NCBI GenBank assembly: GCA_963969395.1
Contig: OZ017800.1
Span: 18,632,479-18,696,478 of the forward strand
Origin: Pseudoscleropodium purum
Taxonomy: Eukaryota; Streptophyta; Bryopsida; Hypnales; Brachytheciaceae
DNA: 64,000 nucleotides
Direction of reading: 5' to 3'
The translations under genes and the position numbers were made by a program. The notes under the pieces are model-generated. The model searched no databases. It was not told the DNA's origin and was given only the letters and a program-made list of their open reading frames with translations. Positions within the stretch are counted from its first letter, which is position 1. Every line of letters begins with the position of its first letter. Shown here in pieces: positions 12,010 to 23,935 of this stretch.

Positions 12010-13028
12010 CACTATTAGAAATGTGTGACCAAAACAATAGAAATTCAAGTCATTTATGTTATTTGGGATAGTAGAATGACCATTTTGTAACTTTCAATGA
12101 AAATCAACAAAATGGCAAATTCTTTATGTTGATTTGGATAGTGCAATGACCAAATCAACAAGTTTTTGTTGAATTTGAAATCTTTTAAGAATATTTTTAA
12201 AATATTTGGAATATTTTTGGAATATTTTTGAAATATTTGAGAATCCAAGTATAATGATTTTTTTTTAAAAATTAATCATGTAAAATTCAATCTTTTTTCA
12301 ATTCAGCAGACTTTGGAGTCCATTCTCACATAGTAGAATAAAAAATTTCAGAAAACTGAAAACCAAGAAAAGTTCAAAATTCAAGCTAACTTTTACTTCA
12401 AAAAATCCGTTTTTGATTTCAATCCTCCAACAAAAAGTTATAGAGAAAAATCAAGGAGGGGTAGTTAGGAACATTTATTCTGACATTTTCAAACATCCTC
12501 TCTGATTTTTGTCCATAAATTTTTATTGAAGACTCAAAATCACAAAAGGATTTTTGGAAGTGAAATTTAGTTTGAATTTACAAATTTTCTAAGTTCCAAG
12601 TTTTTTGAAAAAATGTGTTCTACTATGACTAAATGACCTTTGAAGTCTGCTGAAAATACAAAATACATGAAAAAACAATGAAAAACTAAATATATAAATT
12701 CTAGTTCTTCTGCAATTACTTAAGTATTTAGGTGGTTTAATGGTTGAAACCTTGAACCTCCAAACATGAGGTCCAAGGTTCAAATCCCCTTGGAGGCACC
12801 CGCATGTGTGGCGGGTAGCCTAAGTGGCATAGGTGACCTTTGCCCACATGGCAAGTTGCCTAAGTGGCTATTTGGGCAGAATTTTTTTTTTTGATTTGTC
12901 CCAAACAACAGAAAAAATCAACAAATTGCAATTTGATTTTGTCCAAAACAACACCTCTAAAATGATTGAATCATTCAACAAATTTGCATTAAAATTCTAC
13001 TATTTGGGTCACGAATTTTCTAATAGTG
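12010..13028 (+). mobile_element. Non-autonomous CACTA-like element, copy 1
   Basis: The ends are CACTATTAGAAA and TTTCTAATAGTG, perfect 12-base inverted repeats of the CACTA/EnSpm type. Flanks are TCA and TTA, a 3-bp duplication with one change. Length is 1019 bases with no transposase frame. Subterminal sequence carries repeated CAAAATCAACAAA and TTGATTTGG motifs, as is usual for CACTA elements. The whole element aligns, in reverse orientation, with 32109-33222. Confidence 0.8.
12731..12800 (+). other. tRNA-like module inside CACTA-like copy 1
   Basis: A 70-base segment contains an A-box-like TGGTTTAATGG, a perfect five-pair stem ACCTC/GAGGT around a seven-base loop, and a perfect B box GGTTCAAATCC. 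The six-pair arm CCAAGG/CCTTGG surrounds the B box. The ends GGTG and CACC could form part of an acceptor stem. The D arm and full acceptor stem are missing, so this is a relic or a pol III-promoter-like module and not a working tRNA. Confidence 0.55.
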
Positions 13029-13722
13029 TTACAGTTGAAATTGCTTCATAACTACAAGGGCCACATGTGGACAAATTTTGGGACATTTGACCATTTGTTT
13101 TGGAAGATTATACTAATCAAATGGCCATTGACAATTATGCCACAAGGGATTTTGAAGGCCTCAAGCCAATTCAGTAACTTGTCAGCGGCCTAGAAAGTCT
13201 TATTTAGCCATGAAATTTGGGGAGTAGGTAGGGCATGGACAAATCTAGTGCCTCCCTAATTTTCAAAGCCATTTGAGCAAAATTGGTCAATCTAACTAAG
13301 AATGATTCGCAAAGGTACTTCAACAAATGACCTTTGTTAACTGGCAATTGGGGGTGTTGGCAGTGACATATTGGAAGCGGAAATGACCTTGTACTCCTGT
13401 ACAAGCCTCCCTCAGAAACCCACCAAAAGCCCTCAATAGTTGCAAACTTCCTATAGCTGGTGTTCCTGGTGCCCCTTGTGCACATTCAATGCACATTTAT
13501 TGTTTTTTTGTGTTACTCGTTGTCAAATCAATGGTCCTAGTGTAATGTACAGCGCCATAGAGCTTTAACCCCACTTCGCAAAATGAGTCTTGTACCTCAG
13601 TTCACCGCATGTGTTAATTTTGGACTAGTACAAGTAGGATTTGGGTTGTTGTATCTCAAAATAGAATTTTAAGGGGTGACATTTCAGGCAACATTTCGGG
13701 CATTGGGGCGCTCAGGGGTTAA

Positions 13723-15036
13723 TGCTTCAATTACTTTAGTGCTTTCAATCTCCTTTAGCCTCTTGTGTGCACTTTCTATCACTTCAAACCTCAAACATCA
13801 ATTGCTCTTTGCCTCCTCTTCTTTCTCAAATAAAATTCTTCATTAGTTTTACTCATAGTTTCACTTATAGGTTTCATTAAGCGAAGGTGCCTCATCAAGT
13901 GAAAGTTGCAAGTCTCTTGTAGTCTCTTGCATGTTGCTAGCTACTTCATTGTCGATTATTCTCAATTTGTCGTTGAAACTTGCTCCCTTGTTGAGATCAA
14001 TCATAATCTTGCTTATTGATGGTTGCTCCATTGTTGGTCAATCATTCATATTTTGTTGCTCAAATTTACTCTCTAGCTTTGTTTAGACTTCCACTATTGC
14101 ATAGATCACCACAGATCTTCACATGCTACTTCTTAGGCTCATTAAGGTACATGTCTTCCACTCTTCCCTTTCTTTTCTTTGTTTTTTTGTACTTTTTGTG
14201 TATGTTTGCTTCTTAGTGCAAGATTGGGGTATTGATTTGTTAATCCTAATTTTAGGCTAATTTGTGATTTTTCCTTCTCTAGCTTATAATGTTGTACAAA
14301 TCATTAGATGAGATTTTAGCCCCCAAGAAGGCTATGAGTTCCCTTGCTCTTAGTTGGATTTCCACTGTCCCATAGCAGTTGCATGACGTGGCACAATGAC
14401 TACCACGTTACTTTATTATTTATTTAATGAAAAAAATTCAACTTTTTTTTGCATTTTAAATTATTTATTTATTTATTTATTTTAAAAAAAATTGACAACA
14501 GGCGTTCCTAGATTTCTCGAGAAACAATGCTAGGGAACAAGCCTAGACGACCCTCCAGACCCCCCAAAAAACATCTAATGCCCTACAAATCTTGACACAA
14601 TTGATCTATAGCTCCTCAAATATCTTCATCCATAATTCATTTTGACACAATATGTATTGTACCTTACCATTTTTTCCCTTCGCTTCTTTAGGACTTAAGG
14701 TTTAGGTTACATTTGCTCAATCTTTGTTGTCTTAATGCTAGATTTTGGTATAATGCAAATAGTCGTCGCTAAACGATAGAAGTCCCGAAAGGATCATTTT
14801 TTTGCCAAGTTCCAAAAAATTGATGTCATTGGCCTAACATCCTCAATATTTGAAAGCTTTAGGTCCTTAGAGAATCAAAAGTCTCATCTACATCAACTTC
14901 CCCCTTCATAAGCTAAAATTGCACAAGTATTTGGAAAGACCAATGGTACAACCAATTTGAATGGTTGGATTTTTTCCTAAAGTCAAAGAGAGTTTTCTGA
15001 AAGGTTTGTAGTGAGAAGGGGGGGGCACTTGATCTA
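13723..15036. other. AT-rich stretch without a gene
   Basis: The part at 13720-14230 is pyrimidine-rich on the plus strand with one open frame of 66 codons (14016-14216) that resembles nothing known. A copy of a dispersed repeat lies at 14290-14590 (listed separately). Nothing else is seen. Confidence 0.5.
14290..14590 (+). repeat. Dispersed MITE- or SINE-like repeat, copy 1
   Basis: Shares with copies near 16180, 24455 (minus), 34060, 47860 and 56815 (minus) a layout of about 250-350 bases: a GAAGRYTRYRAGTT-like left part, a central 'CACATCA' or 'CACGTGGCA' block followed by AT-rich filler, and a right end AAAAACATCTAATG. Copies are diverged and the ends were judged by eye. Confidence 0.45.
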
Positions 15037-15197
15037 TAAGGTAACTCTGCCTATGACAGTCCAAATGGGAGCCAGCCCATCACAAGCAAAATTGTACTAA
15101 TGGTGTACATTCTAGTTCTTGAAATGTGCATTACTAGAAATTTTATGCATATGATGGGCTGGCTCCCATTTGGACTGTCATAGGCAGAGTTACCTTA
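15037..15197. repeat. Perfect 46-bp inverted repeat with a 69-bp spacer
   Basis: Bases 15037-15082 (beginning TAAGGTAACTCTGCC) and 15152-15197 (ending GGCAGAGTTACCTTA) are exact reverse complements. The loop contains ATTACTAGAAA, which resembles the CACTA-type ends elsewhere in the window. No gene crosses it. A transcript would fold into a long perfect stem. Confidence 0.95.
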
Positions 15198-16179
15198 CCA
15201 ATGAAGGGTGGAAGAAGCTAAAGGTAAGGTAAAAGACCCCATTGTGGTCAAATGGCCCATAATGGACACCTAATGACCCTATTGTGGTTTTTCAGACCAC
15301 AATCAATGCCTTACATGGTAGTTATGGAGTAATTAGTGACCTCAATAGGTACTTCCAACTTTTCAGTGTAAAATTCTTTGTAAAAACTAATTTTTTAGGT
15401 CTTTCATGTTTGAAAATGTTGTGACTGCATTGGATAGGAAGATGACCATATTGGATTCAGATTTTGTTAGTCATGAGGTAGCCTACAGCCCCCTATGAGC
15501 TGATCACTTCAAAAATTCAAATCTAATTCATACTTGATCCAAAAAATATAATTTCAGATGTCTTCACTGTTTCCCACACTTATCTTCATGTGGAAAAAAA
15601 TTGAAAAATTTCAACCATGGCATGAGTGCAAACTCGAAATTCTAACCATGATGGGTTGTTTTACCTTAAATGTTTTTGAAGACCATGGCCACTCAAATGA
15701 GCATATGCATCTTAAATGGGTGTCCCAAAGCATGGTAAAGTGATGGATAAGGCCATCTTGCAAGAGCAACAGGCTTGCAACAGAGCATTAAATTCATTCT
15801 TCAAGGTAGTGTATTTCATAAGGAAATAATCATTCCCTTTCTCAAAATTTCCATCTTTGTGAAAGTTGTTAGTAAGTGTGAAGGCTTCTATGACTACAAG
15901 TAAATTGTGGTGATTTAGTATAGTAATCTTAGTTGTGATAAAAAAAATCATTTGGAGGGTACAAAATTCTTTTTCCTTTGGTATCATTATAGATGAATCC
16001 ATTGATATTAGTGTCATTGGATATCTTATTGTATTTGCAACCATCGTAGAAGAGGTTTTGTCTATCATTGTGTTTTTAGGTTTGTTAAGGAATAAAGGTG
16101 CAGAAATGGATGCTACTATAATTTTTGATACTCTTATATATAATCTAAGGAAGTCATTAGATGTTTTTTTTAAGCCTTT

Positions 16180-16432
16180 AGAAGATTGTAAGTTTTCGGA
16201 CTATGAAAAATATAGGAATGTTGTGGAAATGTCACCACATCAAGAATTTGACGTGGTTTAGAAACTACCACATCAACTAATACTAATTAATTAATCTTTA
16301 AATATTAATGTTTAAAAATAAATTAATATTTAATAATTTAATATCCTAGACAACTATGGTTGGTTCACAACTTCAGAAACAACTTTGAAATTAATAGTCT
16401 TCTATAGGCCTCAAAAAACATCTAATGGAGGA
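16180..16432 (+). repeat. Dispersed MITE- or SINE-like repeat, copy 2
   Basis: Starts near GAAGATTGTAAGTTTTCGGA and ends with CAAAAAACATCTAATGG. It lies inside the decayed hAT copy 1, between its catalytic-core block and its VAH block, so it inserted into that element. The closest relative is at 34060. Confidence 0.5.
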
Positions 16433-17040
16433 CTTAGTTTACGCAAGTTTGTAGCATTTAGCAATGATGGTGCAAGCTAGCACTATGATGGGTGCTTATG
16501 GTGGAGTTGCCATTTGAATCAAGAATCAAATTATTCATTTTTTGTTGTCTTGCCATTGTGTTGCACACAAGACAAATTTGGCAACATTTAATGTACAAAG
16601 GCACTACAATTGAAGATAATATCTTCCATTGTAGACTCTTTATTAAATTTCATTTCTTCATTCTTCAACAAATTTAAGAAAAGAAAACATGAGCTTATAG
16701 CCTTGCAAATAGGATGATGAAACGATACTATAAAATTAGGTGGCTTAGTAGATGGTAGGCTGTGACTAGTCTTTGTGATTCATTAGAGTCAGTTTTGCCT
16801 TTTTATTTAAGATATTCAAGACAAGGACTTGGGACAAGCAAAGTATGTCTTGTGTAAATTGTCACAATTTAGATTCATCTACATTTTGTACTTCCTTGTT
16901 GACATTTTACATTCTTTGGTCCTCTTGTCTAAAGTACTTTAGAACAATTTGTGGATGTCACTACTACTAGTAGCATTGTGCACAGAGAAATTAATTGCAC
17001 AACTAATCAAGATGATGTTTATTATTGAGTTAATGGATTT

Positions 17041-17203
17041 CACTACTAGAAAATTTAATTTATTTATTTATTAAGTCATGTTGATTTGGTTCACTTTTAT
17101 ATTGATTTGGACCAAAATCAACAAAAAAGTGAACCAAATCAACAAAAAAGTGAACCAAATCAACAAGACCAAATTGGCAAAATAAATAAATTTTCTAGAA
17201 TTG
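17041..17203 (+). mobile_element. Mini CACTA-like element (163 bp)
   Basis: The left end is CACTACTAGAAAATTTA and the right end AAATTTTCTAGAATTG, inverted copies apart from changes at the outermost bases. Flanks are TTT on both sides, fitting a 3-bp target duplication. The interior has tandem GTGAACCAAATCAACAAAAA units that also pair with TTGATTTGGTTCAC near the left end, so nearly the whole element is self-complementary. It lies between the parts of the decayed hAT copy 1. Confidence 0.75.
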
Positions 17204-18480
17204 TTTGAATGTTGGAACTTTTGATGAGGATACAAGGTACTATGTCATCCCTAAATATAGTCCTCTGGAGGGTTTGTAGATATTCTAGTTGGTATTGAAT
17301 TTTGAATTTTTAGTATATAGTTGAGTGACCTTTTACCTTAGTTTGGCAAGTTGTTCGTTTGTTTTGCTTCCAAGTTGGCAATTTTGGAGTGCTAGTTAGC
17401 CAATTTGGAGGATAGTTTTTATTTTGAGGTTTCAAGTTGGAATTGCAATTGGACATGTGTAGGTTGATGTGAATGTGCCGAGTTAAAATTGGACTAGTTT
17501 TAGGGGTTAGTGGGCATGGAAGAGGCCAACTAGGTAGTTGTGATATCCAATTTGGAGATTTAGTTTGATTTAGTCAAGGGTCAAATTGGTAGTATACAAG
17601 TAGTTAGGTCATCTCTTCCAAATTGGTAACCATCAACTTTTGGTTGCTTATTAGAATGGTTGTCCATTTCATTTTCTTTTACCCACTGTTGAGAGTACCA
17701 TTGCAAGTCCTAGCCCCAAATCTGCTTTGTATTTTTAGTTTTTTGTATGATGGATGTGTGGGTGAGATGGTGTTATGAAGTTAGCAATGGAAGCTAGTAG
17801 GAAGATTGAGTATGCTAAGTGGTTGTGAAATTTGATGATGAATTGAGTAAAAGACTAATTTAATGTATTGATTGAAGTATGATTGAAAAATATTTAAAAA
17901 CTTATAGATTTGTAAATGGTGATGTGCTCACCATCTAGATTAATATGATAAAATTTTAGGCCTAATTGGTTGCAATGAGTGAGTAAATTTAACTTGGAAT
18001 ATGTGTGTATGAGAAGTGCATGTTGAATGGTGAAATTTGGAGTAAAAGTCTAAGTTTGAGTTTGAAGTGTCATTGTAGTGTTGATTGTCATTATTTTCCA
18101 AATTGGAATGTTGTCTTTAATGTGGAATATTTGGAATGTCTTTGTTGAGTGGAGGAAATTGAGAAATTGTGATTGGTTTCATGTGTAGTGCAAGGATAAT
18201 GACCAAGTTGGGAAATGATTGTTTTAAATTGGAAGTGAATGTTGAATGTTGTTGGATCTATAAGAGTTTGATTGTATATCTTGTGAGTAATCAGAATAAA
18301 TAAAATTTGTTGATGTTGTGTAAGAAGTCTATTTAGAGTGTTGAGTAATTGAATTGGAAATAGATCTTTAATTAAAACTAGAAGTCAAAGATCATTTTCC
18401 TTTTGGTATAAAATCCTCATTGACAAGCTTCCTTTGGAATGAACTTATTATATTAATAGGATAATTTTCTTAATAGGTCA
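17204..18480. other. Stretch splitting the hAT copy 1 parts
   Basis: GT- and AT-rich sequence with many TTGGA and GTTGA words and no open frame of note. It looks like an insertion in the decayed hAT gene, but no clear ends were found. Confidence 0.4.
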
Positions 18481-20870
18481 TTATCTTTCTTCAGTAGGGG
18501 CATTTGAAGATGTTAGTGTCTGAAATTTATGGGAAAATGTATCATGGTTTTGAAATGAATCACTCTAAGCTAGGAACAAATCTTGAAGAAGTATTAATAT
18601 TTTAGCATACATTTGTAGAGGTTGTATGTGCTAGTTTAAATGCTAGGTTTGTGGACAATAATATCATATCTTGTTTCAAAATCTCAAAACCTTCTAACAT
18701 GCCCTCAAAACAAATTGGACTTCAATATTTAGGTGTTGTCACTATTAGAGATGTGAATATTTTCAATAGAAGAGATCAAACAGAAATTCTTGAAAAGTTG
18801 TTTTTAATCCTAAAAGGTCAATGTAAGTGGGAAGTGCAAATAAGTGTTTTCAATAGTAGAATCCTAATCAATCAAGGAAATGTATCAAAATATGGCATTT
18901 TTGGTCACTTGTATTTCCATTGATTCCTTTAAGCAATACTTGTGCATTGACTTTCTACAAAGCTTACATGTCTCATCCAAAGTTTTCTCTACAACAACAA
19001 AATATCAGAGTAGTAAGCTTCTCAGACTTTTGGAAGCATGTAGTTTTTTGTTCAATTTTCAAGTTTTGGAACCATAGCACCTCTTGGTATTGTAGAATTC
19101 TCTTAGTGCTACTTGTTTAGTCCACCTGAGAGTACTGCAAGGACTAGACAAAATTGAAATTATTAAAAATCAAACTTGTTTTTGGACGTTGTAAATTGAA
19201 CTGTTTTTTACGGAGAGGATAACTTTTTTTTTTCTACCACTAAGTTAGCTAGTTTATGTTAACTACAACAATTGTTGTAAACGATTTTTGACCGTTGTTT
19301 GTTTCCAAAGTTGGAGAAAGGTGAGACAAATAAATTGACAATGATTTTGCAAGAATCAAATGTGAATCCTAGTTTTTAGGGTTCTCTGCCACCAAGCTGC
19401 TTTGAATTTTTGTTGCTCTTGAATCTTATTGTTTTTTTTACACTTATCTGATTCTATTAAGAAATAGAGGAATGTTTGAGATTCATTAAGTTTTTCACAA
19501 AAATTGTTACTAGCAAATGGTCTTTCTTGATCTTCAAAATATTCTTCTTTTAGGATTTGATGAAGAGATAGAAAATGCATTAGTTCATAATTATGTATAG
19601 TACTTTGTCACTAGAAGCATACACCATGTTTAGAGTTGTAGGTTTAGTAGTCGGTAATCTTGAAGCCGTAGTTGTTGTCGCTTGAATAGAAAATTGAGAG
19701 GAATTCGGAACTATAAGAAAATTGGATATATAGAGAATGATTAGATCATTAATTTTCCCCCAATCATAGGTGATACATGGTGAACATCTCAAACCCTAAC
19801 TTTTACTTGGGCATGATCTCATTTGGGAGCGTTTATTGAAGACTTAGAAGACTAAGGCAGAGCGTTAGTAGCCACCTCAAATTGACAAGAAGGTGAACTT
19901 ATCTTTGTAGTTGCATCAAGCTAACACAAAATGGACTGAGATGGAGCTCAGCCTTGCAAAGTTGTTGTAAATTAATCGGAGTGCATTTACAAGTTGTCTA
20001 TAAAGCAACAAAGTTCTTCATTCATACTTGGTGCAAAAACAAACATTCTAATCAACATGAGTGCAATATTTTGTGTACACAATGTAAGACATGACCATAA
20101 AACATTATGTAAATAAATAAACCAAAAACTGTTTATGTTTTTAATTGATGAATAGTTCTTGTAGAATTGACATACATTTTTTTTGACAAGTTGACTTGCT
20201 TCTCAATTTGCCACAAAGGTGACTACCAAATAATTACACAGTATGAGAGATTTTGCCAAGTGTTAGCACATAGGATGTATTAAAAAAAAATCACCTTCTA
20301 TTTAATGTCATGAAGTGAAAAGAAAGCCTTCAAATAGTACAATCAACCTTCTCATTTTCCATGTTGATTGATCATACAAAGTAGTGTTCAAAAGAACATC
20401 TTCCAACCATTTAGTATAGTACAATAATACTAGTCTTAAACACATAATTTTAAGCAATTTCTACTTGAAGTACATAACTTTTTCATATGCATTTTCTTAC
20501 TTAAATTTGCACTTAAAGTAGCCCTTTCTCTTGTAGTGTGTAGATCTAGAGAGTTTACTAATGCATTATGAATTGAGTGCTTCCATTCAGGTTTCACTTT
20601 ACCCCCTTTTGTAAATGTGGTAGCTTGCAAATATGAATTCTTAGCTTTCAAATTGCAATGTACTACTAAATTGGGGACAAGAAGTTCAGAGATCTTTGGG
20701 GCATAATTGCATGGAATCATTCATTGCAAAATAGGTATCCTAACTTACTTGTATTTGTTGAATTGGTTCAAGTGCAATGTATATCCACTACAACTTGTGA
20801 GAGAATGTTTAGTGTGCAAAATTTTATCAAAACTCATATTAGAATAAATAGTCTTTTACCCTTGGTGCTA

Positions 20871-22139
20871 TGATATTGTTCAAATATCTACCTTGTTCAT
20901 AAACTTACAAAAAACTTAAAATGACTTTTACTTTTAAGGAGTTTGCTCAATGGAATAAATTATCACTTGCCTAAGATTACCTAATTGAAAAACATTGTAA
21001 AATTTTGTTTCCAAAGATTGATTAAATCAAACAAAGAGTCTAATCAAGGTACTTTCAATCTCAAGTTCAACATAATATTGTACCAAATACAAGCTAAGTA
21101 TAGAACTCTACCAAACACATGCTAAACATAGTACAATATCAAACACATGCTAAATTTCTAATAAATATTACCACCTAATTTAGAAAGACTAGAGAATTTC
21201 AAACTGAGTCTAAATTTTTTTTTAAAAGGAAACTAAATTTAGATTGTCTAAAAAATTGCTAAGAGTGTTTGATTACAAACACAGAATGGAAGACTTTTGC
21301 AAAGATGGGATACGTGAGGGCATTCCTTAAATAAACTATCAGCTACTGTGTTCCCAAGTTTCCTTCACAAGTATCTCTACCACATGCCACTCACTTCCAA
21401 ATATTAGGAAAAAAATGGTTGGAGAACTAGTACACATGCGGAAGTATGACATGGCTTTGACCCAGTTATAGTCTAGAGAGTTCTATAGAAAAATTGGAGA
21501 ATTTTCTAGCTTCTAGAAGCTATTTCTAATTTTTCTATATTTATCCAAAAGTCAGCCAAAAGAGTGAAAACTTATTAGTTAAAATCTTCCATATTCCAAT
21601 GTAATCAAGCAATTTGCTAGATTTTTTTTCCATTCATCAATTTTTCTAAAAGTAGAAAATAGGTCCGGTATTGTTTTCTAGATTCTTTTTACTTTCAAAT
21701 ATCCTTGGCATGAGTTAAACTTGCCAAGTCCCTACCATCCTAGAGCTAATGATGTAGCCTTTGAAGAAAACAAGGATTTAAAAGAGGGTCCAATCATTTT
21801 TTGGAGGCTAATTGGTATGGTTAGTATTGCAAATCAAGAAATTTAAATACAAGACGACCGTCATTCTCAAGTGCCTTAGACAAGCAAGATGCATTATTTG
21901 CATTGGGTCTATTTGCAGCATTTAAATAAAAAGAAGAGCTAGCATACAAGAAATGATACCTGGTGTCATTCTTTCAAAGAAAGATAGTATTGTAAAGAAT
22001 GCCATCTACCTCCTCATTTAGGCCTTTTAGTGCAATTTTGTAGCATTGCTTCTAGATTTTTATTGCCCAATCTATTCCTAATTTGTAAATCAATTAAATT
22101 TTGCACATTGAAAACACACTCACATGTTACTATTGAAAC
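20871..22139. other. Spacer between the two hAT remnants
   Basis: AT-rich, no gene. The C-terminal end of hAT copy 2 would be expected in the right part (about 21900-22140, minus strand) but was not clearly read. Weak repeats of ACCAAACACATGCTAA and similar words occur near 21080-21160. Confidence 0.4.
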
Positions 22140-23935
22140 ACATTGCCCACGAGCCAGTTTTGTAAGAACAAAGAGGTAAGAGTAGTAGGTTTACAAAGCA
22201 TAATTCTATGTTATCATACCCCACAAGTCTCTAAATTTTTTTTACATTTTGTAGTACATTGGAATTTGAATGTTAGAAATTCACGCTTATATACTACCAC
22301 ATCAACGATGGGAGGAAAAGAGAAGCCTCCATGTGACAAATCGACCCTGAAATGGACCAAAAAAATCTCTAATTCACCAAAACACCAATTTTGCAAGTCC
22401 ACTTGCCTTGAAGGCATATTCATAGGATTCAAAATTTTGAAACAAAAAATGACATTGTTATCCCTAAATTGTGCATCCAACCTTGTGCAAACTACTTCTG
22501 TAAAGGACTTTTGAAATACTAGCACCTCTTCCAAGTTTGTACCTAGTCTAGACCATTGCATTTTAAATTCATGAAACATCTTCTTCCTTACTTCAGATTG
22601 CAACTTCCTCAAATAGCCCTTGTGAGAAGCGTATTCTAATAAGATATAAAAATCAATGTCCTCAATGAACGTACCCACATTCAAGTCACAAGATTTGACA
22701 ATAAACATTGTATGAATTTGAGTGATTTCACTACAAACTATATTGTTGATGGTTGTGACATTGACAAATTTGATCTAAATTTTTTTGGACAACATGGCTA
22801 AAGAATGGGGAATGTCAACAGAGAATATAAAATGTAAACATACTTGAATTAATTCAATTTTTCTAACATAGACTTTGCTTAATTCAACTCACTATCATCC
22901 ACATCTCAAAAGAAAAACAACATTGATTCAAGTAAAATACAAAGCAAAGTGCCTACTTGCCATCTATTAAGTTAGCGGATGTTATGATATCATTTCATAG
23001 TCTTCTTAGCATCAAGTCATCAACAATTCTTCTTGGAAGGCCATCAATGCATGTTTGCACTTGTTGAACTTGTTCAAAAAAGAAATTGAATTCAACAACA
23101 AATCCATTCCACTTGAGATAACCTTGCAGTTGTGCACTTTGGTAGCATCTAGGGTTGCAAGATTTACGCAGTGAGCTACACAATTATAGGAAAAGAGGAA
23201 CAGATTTATGCAATTCCAAATTCTTAATGCAACACCGGTTTGGGAGATGACCATGGTACTTGCTCCATTGTTGCCAAATGCCATGAATTTGCACAAATCC
23301 AACCCCTAGTTTTGAAGATGCAAAATCAAAATGTTGAAAATAACACCAACATCCTTCTTGTCATCCTCTACATGCAATAGGCCTAAAAAAAGCATTACAA
23401 GCAAACCCTCCTCAACAATCATTGCAAACACTATAAGATGATTAATGATAGTGATGTCAGTAGACTCGTCAATTAGAATGTCATAAAATAGAGAGTTGTG
23501 GGCTTGATAGATTATTTTCTTTTGAATTACAATTGAAATGTACCAAATAAAGTGACAAAATTTTTTATCTTGATACAGACTAGCTATGATATGAGCTTTG
23601 ATTGACAACAATAATTTGCACAATGCAAGAATTTTAGAATGCAAGAGAAATTGCTTCTTTGTTAAGTATGCTACTTAGAAAGGAATTTGCAGTGCTTCAT
23701 CACAAGCATGTTGGCTATTCAAAATAGCCTTTTCCATAGTTTTTTCTCCATTGTGGGATGCCCAAGCAAGTTGCATGTACTTATTTCATTGAGCATGGTC
23801 CAAAAATGCACTAACTTTGAAATTCTTGGACCCTTTTTTAGCATAGACCAAGTGGCACCCCTTCTTCATACAAACTTTGCAAAAAAGTTTGCCCACCTCG
23901 ATAAAAAAATTCCAATCATTCAAATTGTGTAGTCC
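22140..23935 (-). pseudogene. Decayed hAT-type transposase, copy 2
   Basis: Read on the minus strand, the parts are in family order. A zinc-finger-like segment has LFCKVCMKKG then GSKNFKVSAFLDHA (about 23910-23790). A core segment has ILIDESTDITIINHLIVF (about 23480-23420). FMAFGNNGASTM and CVAHCVNLATLD follow at about 23290-23140, and a middle segment LGTNLEEVLVFQKSFTEVVC at about 22550-22490. It is the same family as copy 1 (15558-20870), in the opposite direction. Stop codons occur between and within blocks, so it is a dead copy. It keeps longer open stretches than copy 1 and lacks the 1.5 kb insertion. Confidence 0.8.

Larger units (their letters stand above)
11904..13722. mobile_element. 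TTAA-flanked inverted-repeat element, hosting a nested CACTA-like element
   Basis: The left end reads TTAA CCCTTGAGCGCCC and the right end GGGCGCTCAGGGG TTAA. The ends are inverted copies of about 13 bases with one or two differences, each abutting TTAA. No transposase frame is present. A CACTA-like element sits inside at 12010-13028. The left end, with ATGATTCT a few bases in, resembles the element at 44192. The form (TTAA duplication plus C-rich ends) is that of piggyBac elements, but a TA-duplicating mariner element with ACCC ends would look the same. Confidence 0.65.
15558..20870 (+). pseudogene. Decayed hAT-type transposase, copy 1, with insertions
   Basis: Remnants occur in the order of a hAT transposase of the TTF/ZMYM-like type. 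The end of the zinc-finger region lies near 15660-15740. The core FGIIIDESIDISVIGYLIVF is at about 15970-16040, FVAFSNDGAS then CHCVAHKTNLATFN at 16450-16590, and IRWLSRW-AVTSLCDSLESV at 16730-16800. A middle segment with LEEVLIF lies at 18480-18720, and the C-terminal dimerisation motif TCERMFSVQNFIKTHIRINS at about 20790-20850. Stops and frameshifts interrupt every part (for example a TAG right after SNDGAS), so it cannot be active. About 1.5 kb of unrelated sequence, including a mini-CACTA element at 17041, separates the core from the middle segment. Confidence 0.8.

Noticed and set aside
12731..12800. A functional tRNA gene
   Set aside because: The D arm and a complete acceptor stem are missing and the anticodon loop lacks the conserved T33; only promoter-like boxes and two stems remain.
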